Of a DNA stretch of 64,000 bases, positions 22,699 through 30,349 are shown piece by piece; within the stretch, counting starts at the first letter, position 1; each line of letters opens with the position of its first letter. Source of the stretch: Hyphomicrobiales bacterium (GTDB taxonomy: Bacteria; Pseudomonadota; Alphaproteobacteria; Rhizobiales; Rhizobiaceae); the NCBI GenBank assembly GCA_900466005.1, contig UEGQ01000007.1, forward strand, positions 248,001-312,000, read 5' to 3'. The translations under genes and the position numbers were made by a program. The notes beneath the pieces are model-generated. The model did no database searches. It saw only the letters and a program-made list of their open reading frames with translations, and was not told the origin of the DNA.

Positions 22699-23562
22699 AT
22701 GCCGAGAATTGCCTATGTCAATGGCCGCTACGTCAAGCACGGCGAGGCGGGTGTCCATATCGAGGATCGCGGCTACCAGTTCGCCGACGGTGTCTACGAG
22801 GTTTGCGAGGTGCGCCACGGCGTGATCGTCGACCTCACCCGCCATCTCGACCGGCTCGACCGCTCGCTCTCGGAGATCCGGATCAATCCGCCGATGGCGC
22901 GCGCTGCCCTGATTCATGTCATTCGCGAGGTGCTGCGGCGCAACCGCGTGCGCAACGGCCTCTTCTATCTGCAGGTGACCCGCGGTGCCGCGCGGCGCGA
23001 CCACGTGTTTCCCGCCGCCGGTACGCCGTCGACCCTGGTGGTGACGGCAAAGAGCACCAGTCCGGAGGTGATCGCCGCCAAGAACGCCAACGGCATCAAG
23101 GCGATCACGCTTCCCGACAACCGTTGGGAGCGCGTCGATGTCAAGACGGTGGGGCTTCTGCCGAATGTCCTCGCCCGCCAGCAGGCGAAGGAAGCGGGCG
23201 CACAGGAGGCAATCTACGTCGACCGCGACGGCATGGTGACGGAAGGGGCGGCGACCAACGTCTGGATCGTCGACAAGGAGGGGCGTCTCGTCACCCGTCC
23301 GGCAGACCCGGGCATCCTGCGGGGCATCACGCGCACGACTTTGATGGATGTCGCCGACAGGCTCGGGGTGCCGATCGTCGAACGCAGGTTCTCGTGCGAG
23401 GAGATGCTGGAGGCGCGTGAAGTCTTCATCACGGCCGCGACCAGCATCTGTTTTCCGGTGGTCGAGATCGACGGACGCACGATTGCCAACGGCCATCCGG
23501 GCGAAGTCTCGGCTCGGTTCCGGCAAGCCTTTTTCGACATTGCGGAAAAGACTGCGATTTGA
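22699..23562 (+). CDS. dat: D-amino acid aminotransferase (class IV PLP fold)
   Basis: A 287-residue pyridoxal-phosphate enzyme. Family marks are the N-terminal HIEDRGYQFADGVYEVCEV, RLDRSLSEIRI, the catalytic-lysine strand DVKTVGLLPNVLARQQAKEAG near residue 150, EGAATNVWIVDKEG, and LRGITRTTLMD. It most resembles D-alanine/D-amino acid transaminases, which link D-Ala and D-Glu pools for cell wall synthesis; branched-chain aminotransferases are larger. GGGAG precedes the ATG. It is a usual neighbour of hfq in rhizobia. Confidence 0.88.
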   Translation: MPRIAYVNGRYVKHGEAGVHIEDRGYQFADGVYEVCEVRHGVIVDLTRHLDRLDRSLSEIRINPPMARAALIHVIREVLRRNRVRNGLFYLQVTRGAARRDHVFPAAGTPSTLVVTAKSTSPEVIAAKNANGIKAITLPDNRWERVDVKTVGLLPNVLARQQAKEAGAQEAIYVDRDGMVTEGAATNVWIVDKEGRLVTRPADPGILRGITRTTLMDVADRLGVPIVERRFSCEEMLEAREVFITAATSICFPVVEIDGRTIANGHPGEVSARFRQAFFDIAEKTAI

Positions 23563-23669
23563 TACCAACTTCACCGCGAAGGGGTCGTAAGGGCACTTCC
23601 TGGTCGGCTGACACGCGCAAACAATAATTCACCGGTCAAAGCACCGGCAAAAAAGAAAGAAGCGGCGCC

Positions 23670-23915
23670 ATGGCGGAACGTTCTCAGAATTTGCAGGATC
23701 TTTTCCTCAACACTGTTCGCAAGCAGAAGATTTCGTTGACGATTTTCTTGATCAACGGCGTCAAGCTGACTGGCGTCGTCACGTCTTTCGACAATTTCTG
23801 CGTCCTTCTGCGCCGTGACGGGCATTCGCAGCTGGTTTACAAACACGCGATTTCGACCATCATGCCGGGACAGCCGATGCAGATGTTCGAAAGCGAAGAG
23901 AACGCGGCTTCATAG
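23670..23915 (+). CDS. hfq: RNA chaperone Hfq
   Basis: An 81-residue Sm-like hexameric RNA chaperone that pairs small RNAs with mRNAs. Sm1 is seen in [19 protein letters not shown] and [17 protein letters not shown]; Sm2 in [12 protein letters not shown]. The short C-terminal tail ([14 protein letters not shown]) is typical of alphaproteobacteria. The gene lies between the ntr block and hflX, as in Azorhizobium, where the homologue was named nrfA for its role in nifA expression. Confidence 0.98.
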   Translation: MAERSQNLQDLFLNTVRKQKISLTIFLINGVKLTGVVTSFDNFCVLLRRDGHSQLVYKHAISTIMPGQPMQMFESEENAAS

Positions 23916-23989
23916 GGTCAAAAGCAATCAACACGCGCGATACCAAGAGCGATTCCATAGTCCCGGAGGATGAAAAACACCGGGACGAC

Positions 23990-25339
23990 ATGTGCGCCGT
24001 CGTCGTCGTTCCGCTGGTGAAACCCTCGCGCGCTGCCGCGTCGGGTCAGGCCGACGGTGCGGGGGCGCAGCCGCCCGCTCCGACACGTTCCAACGAGGCC
24101 CGCCTCGAAGAGGCGATCGGCCTCGCCCGCGCCATCGACCTGACGATCGCGGCGGGTCTGCTCGTGCCCGTCAACCAGCCGCGGCCGGCGACGCTGCTCG
24201 GCACCGGCAAGATCGCCGAAATCGGCGCGCTGCTCGACGAGCACAATGCCGGGCTCGTCATCGTCGACCATCCGCTGACCCCGGTGCAGCAACGCAATCT
24301 CGAGAAGGAATGGAACGCCAAGGTCATCGACCGGACGGGCCTCATCCTGGAAATCTTCGGCCGGCGCGCCTCCACCAAGGAAGGCTCGCTGCAGGTCGAG
24401 CTTGCGCATCTCAACTACCAGAAGGGCCGGCTGGTCAGGAGCTGGACCCACCTTGAGCGTCAGCGCGGCGGCGCGGGCTTCATGGGCGGTCCCGGCGAAA
24501 CCCAGATCGAAGCCGACCGGCGCCTCTTGCAGGAGCGGATCGTCAGGCTCGAACGGGAACTGGAGCAGGTGGTCCGTACTCGTCAGCTCCACCGCGCCAA
24601 GCGCCGCAAGGTGCCGCACCCGATCGTCGCCCTCGTCGGCTATACCAATGCCGGCAAGTCGACGCTCTTCAATCGTATCACCGGAGCCGGCGTGCTCGCC
24701 GAGGACATGCTGTTTGCGACGCTAGATCCGACGCTCCGGCGCATGAAGCTGCCGCACGGGCGCACGGTCATCCTGTCGGATACGGTGGGCTTCATATCGA
24801 ACCTGCCGACCCATCTCGTCGCCGCGTTTCGTGCGACGCTCGAAGAGGTGCTGGAAGCCGACCTCATTCTGCATGTCCGCGACATGTCCGATCCGGACAA
24901 CGGAGCGCAGGCGTCGGACGTGCTGCGCATCCTTTCCGAGCTCGGCATCGGCGAGAAGGAAGGGGCCGAGCGCATCATCGAGGTCTGGAACAAGATCGAC
25001 CGGCTGGAGCCGGAAAGCCACGACGCGATCCTGCAAAAGGCCGCCTCGCGCGCCAACGTCATCCCCGTTTCGGCGATCAGCGGAGAGGGCGTCGACCGGC
25101 TGATGGCGGTGATTTCCGAGCGGCTCTCGGGCGTGCTCACCGAAACCACGGTGATCATCCCGTCCGACAAGCAGGCGCTGATCTCCTGGGCCTACGAGAA
25201 CGCAGTCGTCGATGGCCGCGAGGACCGCGAGGACGGTTCCGTCAGCCTCGACCTGCGGCTCACCGAGCGCCAGGCAATCGAGCTCGAACGCAAGCTCGGC
25301 AATGACCGCAAGCGTGACAAGGAAGACTGGGAACGGTGA
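23990..25339 (+). CDS. hflX: GTPase HflX (ribosome-associated)
   Basis: A ribosome-splitting GTPase conserved next to hfq. From the ATG at 23990 it has 449 residues: an N-terminal HflX domain (GTGKIAEIGALLDEH, HPLTPVQQRNLE), a coiled-coil linker, and the G domain with G1 GYTNAGKST near 217-225, G3 DTVGFISNLP and G4 NKID. The upstream sequence stays in frame into hfq and encodes a charged stretch (NTRDTKSDSIVPEDEKH) resembling N-termini of rhizobial HflX, yet has no ATG, GTG or TTG. The ATG at 23990 lacks a good ribosome binding site. The true start is therefore uncertain; the function is not. Confidence 0.93.
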   Translation: MCAVVVVPLVKPSRAAASGQADGAGAQPPAPTRSNEARLEEAIGLARAIDLTIAAGLLVPVNQPRPATLLGTGKIAEIGALLDEHNAGLVIVDHPLTPVQQRNLEKEWNAKVIDRTGLILEIFGRRASTKEGSLQVELAHLNYQKGRLVRSWTHLERQRGGAGFMGGPGETQIEADRRLLQERIVRLERELEQVVRTRQLHRAKRRKVPHPIVALVGYTNAGKSTLFNRITGAGVLAEDMLFATLDPTLRRMKLPHGRTVILSDTVGFISNLPTHLVAAFRATLEEVLEADLILHVRDMSDPDNGAQASDVLRILSELGIGEKEGAERIIEVWNKIDRLEPESHDAILQKAASRANVIPVSAISGEGVDRLMAVISERLSGVLTETTVIIPSDKQALISWAYENAVVDGREDREDGSVSLDLRLTERQAIELERKLGNDRKRDKEDWER

Positions 25340-25377
25340 GGGGCACTTTGCTTCCGTAACGACGATAGGAGTTGCAG

Positions 25378-25965
25378 ATGCATGACGATGCCGCAAGGAT
25401 CGAGGCCTTCTTCTCAGAGGCCAAGGCATGGCCCGGGGAACTGCGGGCGCTGAGGGCGATCCTGCTCGATTGCGGGCTCACGGAAGAATTCAAGTGGCGC
25501 GGGCCCTGTTACACCTTTGACGGCGGCAATGTCGCCGTCATCTGGGGCTTCAAGGAGAACGCCGCGCTCGGCTTCTTCAAGGGCGTGCTGCTCAAGGATC
25601 CGGAAGGCCTGCTCGTCGCCCCCGGCGACAATTCCCGCGCCGTGCGCATGTTCAGGTTCACCGGCCTCGACCAGATCGAGGCGCTCGAGACGACGATCCG
25701 GGACTATGTCCGCGAGGCAATCGAACTCGAAAAGGCGGGCGCGAAGGTCGACCTGCCGAAGGACGATATCGTCTACCCCGAAGAGCTTCTCGCCGCGCTG
25801 GAGGAGGACCCGGAACTGCAGGAGGCGTTCGAGGCGCTGACTCCCGGTCGCAAGCGCGGCTATGCGCTGCATTTCGCCCAGCCGAAGCAATCTTCGACAC
25901 GTGTGTCGCGGATCGAGAAGAGTCGAGACAGGATACTCGCCGGCAAGGGGCTGCAGGAGCGGTGA
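25378..25965 (+). CDS. YdeI/DUF1801-type protein with C-terminal OmdA-like domain
   Basis: A 195-residue cytoplasmic protein. The first part resembles DUF1801 (EEFKWRGPCYTFDGGNVAVIWGFKENAALGFFKG); the second is the bacteriocin-protection YdeI/OmpD-associated helix region (EELLAALEEDPELQEAFEALTPGRKRGYALHFAQ and SRVSRIEKSRDRILAG-like tail). The molecular role is unknown. The ATG at 25378 follows AGGAG; a TTG two codons earlier is unlikely. It stands 38 bases after hflX and is convergent with the following chemoreceptor. Confidence 0.82.
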   Translation: MHDDAARIEAFFSEAKAWPGELRALRAILLDCGLTEEFKWRGPCYTFDGGNVAVIWGFKENAALGFFKGVLLKDPEGLLVAPGDNSRAVRMFRFTGLDQIEALETTIRDYVREAIELEKAGAKVDLPKDDIVYPEELLAALEEDPELQEAFEALTPGRKRGYALHFAQPKQSSTRVSRIEKSRDRILAGKGLQER

Positions 25966-25972
25966 CGAGCCT

Positions 25973-26006
25973 CGGCTCTTCGAGGCCATCTGCCGGAAGA
26001 GCCGTT
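25973..26006 (+). terminator. Possible terminator after the YdeI-type gene
   Basis: A perfect 9-bp inverted repeat (25973-25981 with 25996-26004) encloses a 14-base loop eight bases after the stop codon. The T-run is minimal (TT), so termination is uncertain. Confidence 0.4.
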
Positions 26007-26017
26007 CACCGAACGAG

Positions 26018-26045
26018 AAAGACCACCCGCGGTGGGCGGGTGGTC
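26018..26045 (-). terminator. Rho-independent terminator of the double-PAS chemoreceptor gene
   Basis: A perfect 10-bp stem (26021-26030 with 26036-26045) and a 5-base loop. Read on the minus strand it is followed by TTTCTCGTT. It lies 53 bases past the chemoreceptor stop codon. Confidence 0.75.
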
Positions 26046-26097
26046 TCCTAGGTCAAGCTGTGCAGGTCAATCAACGTGTCACGAGAAGGCGCGCCGC

Positions 26098-27891
26098 TCA
26101 GAATTCCTCCCAGCTGTCGTCCTTGAGTGCTGCGTTGCCGTTGAAGGCTCCGGCGACCTTCGCCGCCATCTGACGGGCTGGCGAGGGGACGGGCTTCGAC
26201 GTGGCCGCGGCGGAGACCGGCGCGGAGCGGCGAACGCCCGCCGATCCGCCGATGTTGAACTGCGAAAGCATCTGGAAGAGCTGCTCGGCTTCGCGGGCGA
26301 GGCTGTGGGCGGCGGCCGTCGTCTCTTCCACCATGGCGGCGTTCTGCTGTGTGCCCTGGTCCATGCTGTTGACGGCGGAGTTGATCTCCTTGAGGCCAGT
26401 CGCCTGTTCCTTCGATGCCTCGACGATGGCGCCGACATTGTCGTCGACCCGGAGGACCTGGCCGACGATCTCCTGCAGCGCGCGGCCGGTGTCGCCGACG
26501 AGCGTGACGCCGCTCTTCACGTGCTCGTTGGAGGCGCTGATCAGCTCCTTGATTTCCTTCGCCGCCTTGGCCGAGCGCTGGGCGAGCTCGCGGACCTCCT
26601 GAGCGACGACGGCAAAGCCTTTGCCCGCGTCACCGGCACGCGCCGCCTCGACACCTGCGTTCAGTGCCAGGAGATTGGTCTGGAAGGCGATCTCGTCGAT
26701 GACGCCGATGATGCTGGCGATCTCGCCCGCAGACTGCTCGATCTTGCCCATGGCCGCCACGGCCTGGCCGACGACGCCGCCGGAGCGTTCGGCATTGTCC
26801 TTGGTCCGCCGCACGAGTTCGCCGGCCTCCTGCGCCCTGTGGCTGGAGTCCGCGACGGTGGTGGTGATCTGCTCCAGCGCGGCGGCGGTTTCCTCCACCG
26901 ACGCGGCCTGCTGCTCGGTCCGCTTGGAAAGATCGTTCGAGGCCGACTGAATCTGTTGCGAGGCGGCGGCAATCGCGCCGGCATTCTCGGAGATCGTGTG
27001 CATGGTGCTGCGCAGCTTCGTCGAGGCGCCGTTGAAGTCGATGCGCAGCTTCTCGAGCGTCGGCAGGAAGGGCTCGTTGAGCGACTGGGTGAGATCCCCT
27101 TCGGCAAGTGCGTTCAGGGCCCGTGCGAGCTGGTCGACGTTGTCCACCCGCCGGGTGACGTCGGTCGCGAACTTGACGACCTTGAAGACCTTGCCGTTCA
27201 TGTCGAAGATCGGATTGTAGGAAGCCTGGATGTAGACCTTCCGGCCGCCTTTGCCGACGCGGAGGAATTCGTCCGCGACGAACTCGCCGGAAGCAAGCGT
27301 GCTCCAGAAGGTCCTGTAGGCCTCGCTGGCGGTATAGGCGCCGTCGCAAAACATCGCGTGATGCTTGCCGCGGATCTCGTCCATCGTATAGCCGAGCGTC
27401 CGCAGGAAGTTTTCGTTGGCAAACAGGATTTCGCCCTTCGGCGTGAATTCGATGACGGCCTGTGCCCGCGAGATCGCATCGAGCTTTCCGGCATCTTCGG
27501 CCGCCTTCAGCTTCTGGCCGGTAACGTCGGTCGCAAACTTCACGACCTTGTAGGGCTTGCCGTTACGGAACACCGGATTGTAGGACGCCTCGATCCAGAT
27601 TTCGCGACCGCCCTTGCCGATGCGCTTGTACTGGCGCTGATCGAACTCGCCGGCTCCCAGCTTCGCCCAGAATTCACGGTAGGCGGGACTGTTCACCTCG
27701 GACGGATCGACGAACATCCGGTGGTGCTGGCCGACGATCTCGGAAAGCGCATAGCCGAGCGCCTTACAGAAATTCTCGTTGGCTGTGATGATGGTCCCAT
27801 CCAGCTTGAACTCGATGATCGCCTGGGAGCGGCTCATCGCCTCCAGAACGGCCCTTGCTTCCGATCCACTACCAAAACCCAGCATTTGCAT
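26098..27891 (-). CDS. Soluble methyl-accepting chemotaxis protein with two PAS domains
   Basis: A 597-residue chemoreceptor with no membrane helix. Two tandem PAS domains (about 15-130 and 137-252) share TIITANENFCKALGY/EILFANENFLRTLGY and end in the PAC-like VVKFATDVT. A HAMP-like linker follows, then the MCP signalling hairpin (about 290-540) with tip EIAFQTNLLALNAGVEAARAG. The C-terminus DDSWEEF resembles the WxxF pentapeptide that docks CheR/CheB. S. meliloti McpY has the same architecture and size, so cytoplasmic redox or energy sensing is likely; cofactors are not visible. The start may be the first or second Met. Confidence 0.93.
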   Translation of the reverse strand: MQMLGFGSGSEARAVLEAMSRSQAIIEFKLDGTIITANENFCKALGYALSEIVGQHHRMFVDPSEVNSPAYREFWAKLGAGEFDQRQYKRIGKGGREIWIEASYNPVFRNGKPYKVVKFATDVTGQKLKAAEDAGKLDAISRAQAVIEFTPKGEILFANENFLRTLGYTMDEIRGKHHAMFCDGAYTASEAYRTFWSTLASGEFVADEFLRVGKGGRKVYIQASYNPIFDMNGKVFKVVKFATDVTRRVDNVDQLARALNALAEGDLTQSLNEPFLPTLEKLRIDFNGASTKLRSTMHTISENAGAIAAASQQIQSASNDLSKRTEQQAASVEETAAALEQITTTVADSSHRAQEAGELVRRTKDNAERSGGVVGQAVAAMGKIEQSAGEIASIIGVIDEIAFQTNLLALNAGVEAARAGDAGKGFAVVAQEVRELAQRSAKAAKEIKELISASNEHVKSGVTLVGDTGRALQEIVGQVLRVDDNVGAIVEASKEQATGLKEINSAVNSMDQGTQQNAAMVEETTAAAHSLAREAEQLFQMLSQFNIGGSAGVRRSAPVSAAATSKPVPSPARQMAAKVAGAFNGNAALKDDSWEEF

Positions 27892-28281
27892 CTCCGAAAG
27901 GCGCTCCCGATGGTTGACTTCAAAGGTGGGTGCGCCGGTGCCCCTCTGATTTCTACGGGGCTAATTTTCGCCCGATGCGGTTTACGAACTGTGAAGATTT
28001 GCCGCTGAGCAAAGAACAAATCTGAACATTTTTGGGTATTTCTCGGCGCTCGCGGGATCTACTGTGCCATGGCAAGTGAAACCGGCGGGGGGACTGATCA
28101 ACCAGGCCCGCCGGCCATATGGTGCCGCGTCAGCGGCGATCTCGAACCGGTACTGGAAACCTGGTGGCAATCGTTCTCCGGACCGTTTCTCTATTATCCC
28201 GGCCGCCGGCTCGTGCCGCCACCTCTGAGGGCGTTCATCGTTTTCGTGCGCTCCGCGGTATGGACGGAGTAGAAAAGGAAA
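27892..28281. other. Intergenic region holding a LysR gene remnant
   Basis: A 390-base stretch between the chemoreceptor and mazG. The left half should contain the chemoreceptor promoter; no clear element was identified. The right half holds a decayed LysR C-terminus (see the separate entry). No intact gene is visible on either strand. Confidence 0.6.
28125..28272 (+). pseudogene. C-terminal remnant of a LysR-family transcriptional regulator
   Basis: The frame reads SGDLEPVLETWWQSFSGP and then FLYYPGRRLVPPPLRAFIVF before a stop. This matches the very C-terminus of LysR substrate-binding domains, where a 'G-L-x-P-V-L ... LYYPSRR ... P-x-LRAFIDFVR' pattern is usual. Upstream in the same frame the sequence is not LysR-like, and no helix-turn-helix or remaining domain is present in the region, so about 250 N-terminal residues are missing. 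It is a relic of a lost gene. An ATG at 28069 opens the frame but the product would not be functional. Confidence 0.7.
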
Positions 28282-29100
28282 TCATTTGCCCTTCGCCGCC
28301 TGCCAAAGCGCCTCCATCCGCTCCAGCGAGGCGCCGTCCAGCGTTTCGCCGGACGCTTCAAGATTTCTCTCTATATATTGGAATCTACGCCTGAACTTCG
28401 TATTCGTTCCGCGGAGCGCCTGCTCCGGATCGGCGCCGACATGCCGGCCGATATTGACGAGGGCGAAGATCAGATCACCGAGTTCGTCGGTGATCTTCTC
28501 CTGCCGGCCCTCGGCGAGCGCCTCGCGCAACTCGCCGATCTCCTCCTCGATCTTGTCGAGGATGGGGGCGGCCTCGGACCAGTCGAAGCCGACCTTCGCC
28601 GCCCGTTCCTGCAGCTTGATCGCCTCCGTCAGCGCCGGAAACGAGCGCTGCACCGTGCCGAGGTGGCCGTCATGATGCTCGTCGGCAACGCCGCGGCTGC
28701 GGCGCTTTTCGCTCCGCTCGGCCTTCTCCTCGGCCTTGATCGCGTCCCACTGCACCTTCACCGCTTGCGCGGTCGCCGCGTCCGAGACGGCGAAGACATG
28801 CGGATGGCGGCGGATCATCTTCCGGGTGATCGCCTCGACGACGTCGCCGAAGGAAAAGAGACCGGCTTCCTCCGCGATCCGCGCATGGAACACCACCTGC
28901 AGCAGCAGGTCGCCGAGTTCCTCGCAGAGATCGTCGGGATCGTTGCGCTCGATCGCGTCGGCGACCTCGTAAGCCTCCTCGATCGTGTAGGGTTTGATCG
29001 TCTCGAAGGTCTGGACGATGTCCCAGGGGCACCCGGTCTCGGGGTTGCGCAGCGCCGCCATGATCTCGATGAGGCGGTTGATGTCCTTGGAAGCTTGCAT
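28282..29100 (-). CDS. mazG: Nucleoside triphosphate pyrophosphohydrolase MazG
   Basis: A house-cleaning enzyme hydrolysing NTPs to NMP and pyrophosphate. The 272 residues hold two MazG repeats, each with an E-E-x-x-E metal-binding motif: GCPWDIVQTFETIKPYTIEE then DLCEELGDLLLQVVFHA in the first, and KIEEEIGELREAL with DELGDLIFALVN in the second. It starts at 29100, 14 bases after the VOC gene stop, so the two are probably co-transcribed. S. meliloti carries mazG in the same neighbourhood after hflX. Confidence 0.95.
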   Translation of the reverse strand: MQASKDINRLIEIMAALRNPETGCPWDIVQTFETIKPYTIEEAYEVADAIERNDPDDLCEELGDLLLQVVFHARIAEEAGLFSFGDVVEAITRKMIRRHPHVFAVSDAATAQAVKVQWDAIKAEEKAERSEKRRSRGVADEHHDGHLGTVQRSFPALTEAIKLQERAAKVGFDWSEAAPILDKIEEEIGELREALAEGRQEKITDELGDLIFALVNIGRHVGADPEQALRGTNTKFRRRFQYIERNLEASGETLDGASLERMEALWQAAKGK

Positions 29101-29114
29101 GATTCTTCTTTCGG

Positions 29115-29501
29115 TTAGTCCGGAGCGCGGTGGCAAACCGCCTCGATGCGGCGTCCATCCGGATCGATGACGAAGGCCGCGTAATAGTGGGGATGGTATT
29201 GCGGCCGGAGGCCCGGCGCACCGTCGTCGGTCCCGCCGTTGGCCAGCGCCGCCGCATGAAAGGCATCGACCGCCGCGCGCGACGGCGCCTGGAGCGCGTA
29301 ATGCGTCCTCGGATGGTTCACGAGTGTCGGCACGTCCACCAGGCCGACATAGAAGTCGTCCGAGCCGTCGACGGCCCAGCCGGCGGATGTCTCCGTGACG
29401 GCACATTCGACGGCCCCGAGCGGGGCGAATGCGGCCGTGTAGAAGCGCCGGGCGCGGTCGAGGTCGGTCGTCGGAAGCGAGATGTGGTCGATCATGGCCA
29501 T
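29115..29501 (-). CDS. VOC-superfamily (glyoxalase-like) protein
   Basis: A 128-residue protein of the vicinal-oxygen-chelate fold. It opens with IDHISLPTTDLDRARRFYTAAFAPLG, the standard first beta-alpha-beta unit, and ends with YYAAFVIDPDGRRIEAVCH, containing the Glu metal ligand. Members include glyoxalases, dioxygenases and resistance proteins; the substrate is not predictable. AGGAGG precedes the ATG at 29501. It lies between the nucleoside deaminase and mazG on the same strand. Confidence 0.88.
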   Translation of the reverse strand: MAMIDHISLPTTDLDRARRFYTAAFAPLGAVECAVTETSAGWAVDGSDDFYVGLVDVPTLVNHPRTHYALQAPSRAAVDAFHAAALANGGTDDGAPGLRPQYHPHYYAAFVIDPDGRRIEAVCHRAPD

Positions 29502-29533
29502 GGCGGCCGTCCTCCTTTCGCTGATACTGCGGG

Positions 29534-30127
29534 TCAGTTGAGCGGAATGGAATTGTCGTCCTTCGTCGACTGGTAGCGCTCGGAAAGCCGGGCATAGGTC
29601 GCCTTGATGCGGGACGACTGTTCGACGAGGGCGGCGCGCTCGGCATCCGGCGCCGTCGCGATGAGCTCGGCGATCCAGTGCGAGCGCCAGAATGCATTCG
29701 TCCTGCGATACCCGCCCGGCTCGAGTCCGAACACCTCCTTCAGGATCTTGAGATCGTGCGGGATGGCGAAGGCGTCGCGGCTGTCCTCGTGGCTGAAGAA
29801 ATAATAGAAGTTGTCGAAACCCGCCCAGGTGATCGCCGACATACACATGGTGCAGGGCTCGTGGGTCGACAGGAAGACCAGGTCGCGTGTGTCCGGCCGT
29901 TCGGCAAGCTCATAGAACCTCTTCAGTGCGTGGACTTCGCCGTGCCAGAGCGGGTTCTCGGTCTCGTTGTTGGTTTCGGCGAGAACAAGCGAGAGATCGG
30001 ATTTCCTGAGCACGGCCGCGCCGAACACCTTGTTGCCGGCGGCGACCCCGCGGGCGGTAAGCGGCAGGATGTCGTGCTCTATGACGTCGAGAAGGCGTGC
30101 GGCGGGGACGGACGTTGCGGTGGTCAA
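29534..30127 (-). CDS. Nucleoside/cytidine deaminase-superfamily protein
   Basis: A 197-residue zinc deaminase. Zinc and catalytic residues are seen in WHGEVHALKRF (H-x-E) and PCTMCMSAITWAG (P-C-x-x-C), the CDA-superfamily pattern. The segment FYYFFSHEDSRDAFAIPHDLKI resembles the nucleoside deaminase/CMP-dCMP group rather than tRNA adenosine deaminase TadA. I chose the TTG at 30127 because AGGAACAACGCC precedes it and the deaminase domain starts soon after; the frame is open to an ATG at 30274 with an arginine-rich unrelated leader. Substrate unknown. Confidence 0.8.
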   Translation of the reverse strand: MTTATSVPAARLLDVIEHDILPLTARGVAAGNKVFGAAVLRKSDLSLVLAETNNETENPLWHGEVHALKRFYELAERPDTRDLVFLSTHEPCTMCMSAITWAGFDNFYYFFSHEDSRDAFAIPHDLKILKEVFGLEPGGYRRTNAFWRSHWIAELIATAPDAERAALVEQSSRIKATYARLSERYQSTKDDNSIPLN

Positions 30128-30349
30128 GGCGTTGTTCCTGTTGTTGTCCGGGCTATCCTTGGCCGCCCGGGCGGCAAAAGTCAAAACGACAATCGCGGAA
30201 GTGCCTCGCCGGCGGCGCCGGTGAGATTTGCTCGCATTTGGCGGATGCTTGGGAAAGAAATGTCCCTCCGCCATTCCGGTCGGATTCCTGTTTCTTCAAA
30301 CCATTGCCGCGAACGGCGATATTGGGCCAGTCTGCAACAGGGTCGAGTT

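Noticed and set aside
19816..23574. A 1252-residue minus-strand open frame
   Set aside because: It is antisense to ntrX, trkA and dat, which are all conserved. Long antisense frames are a by-product of high GC at third codon positions.
26032..28008. A 658-residue plus-strand open frame
   Set aside because: It is the shadow of the double-PAS chemoreceptor on the other strand and resembles no protein family.
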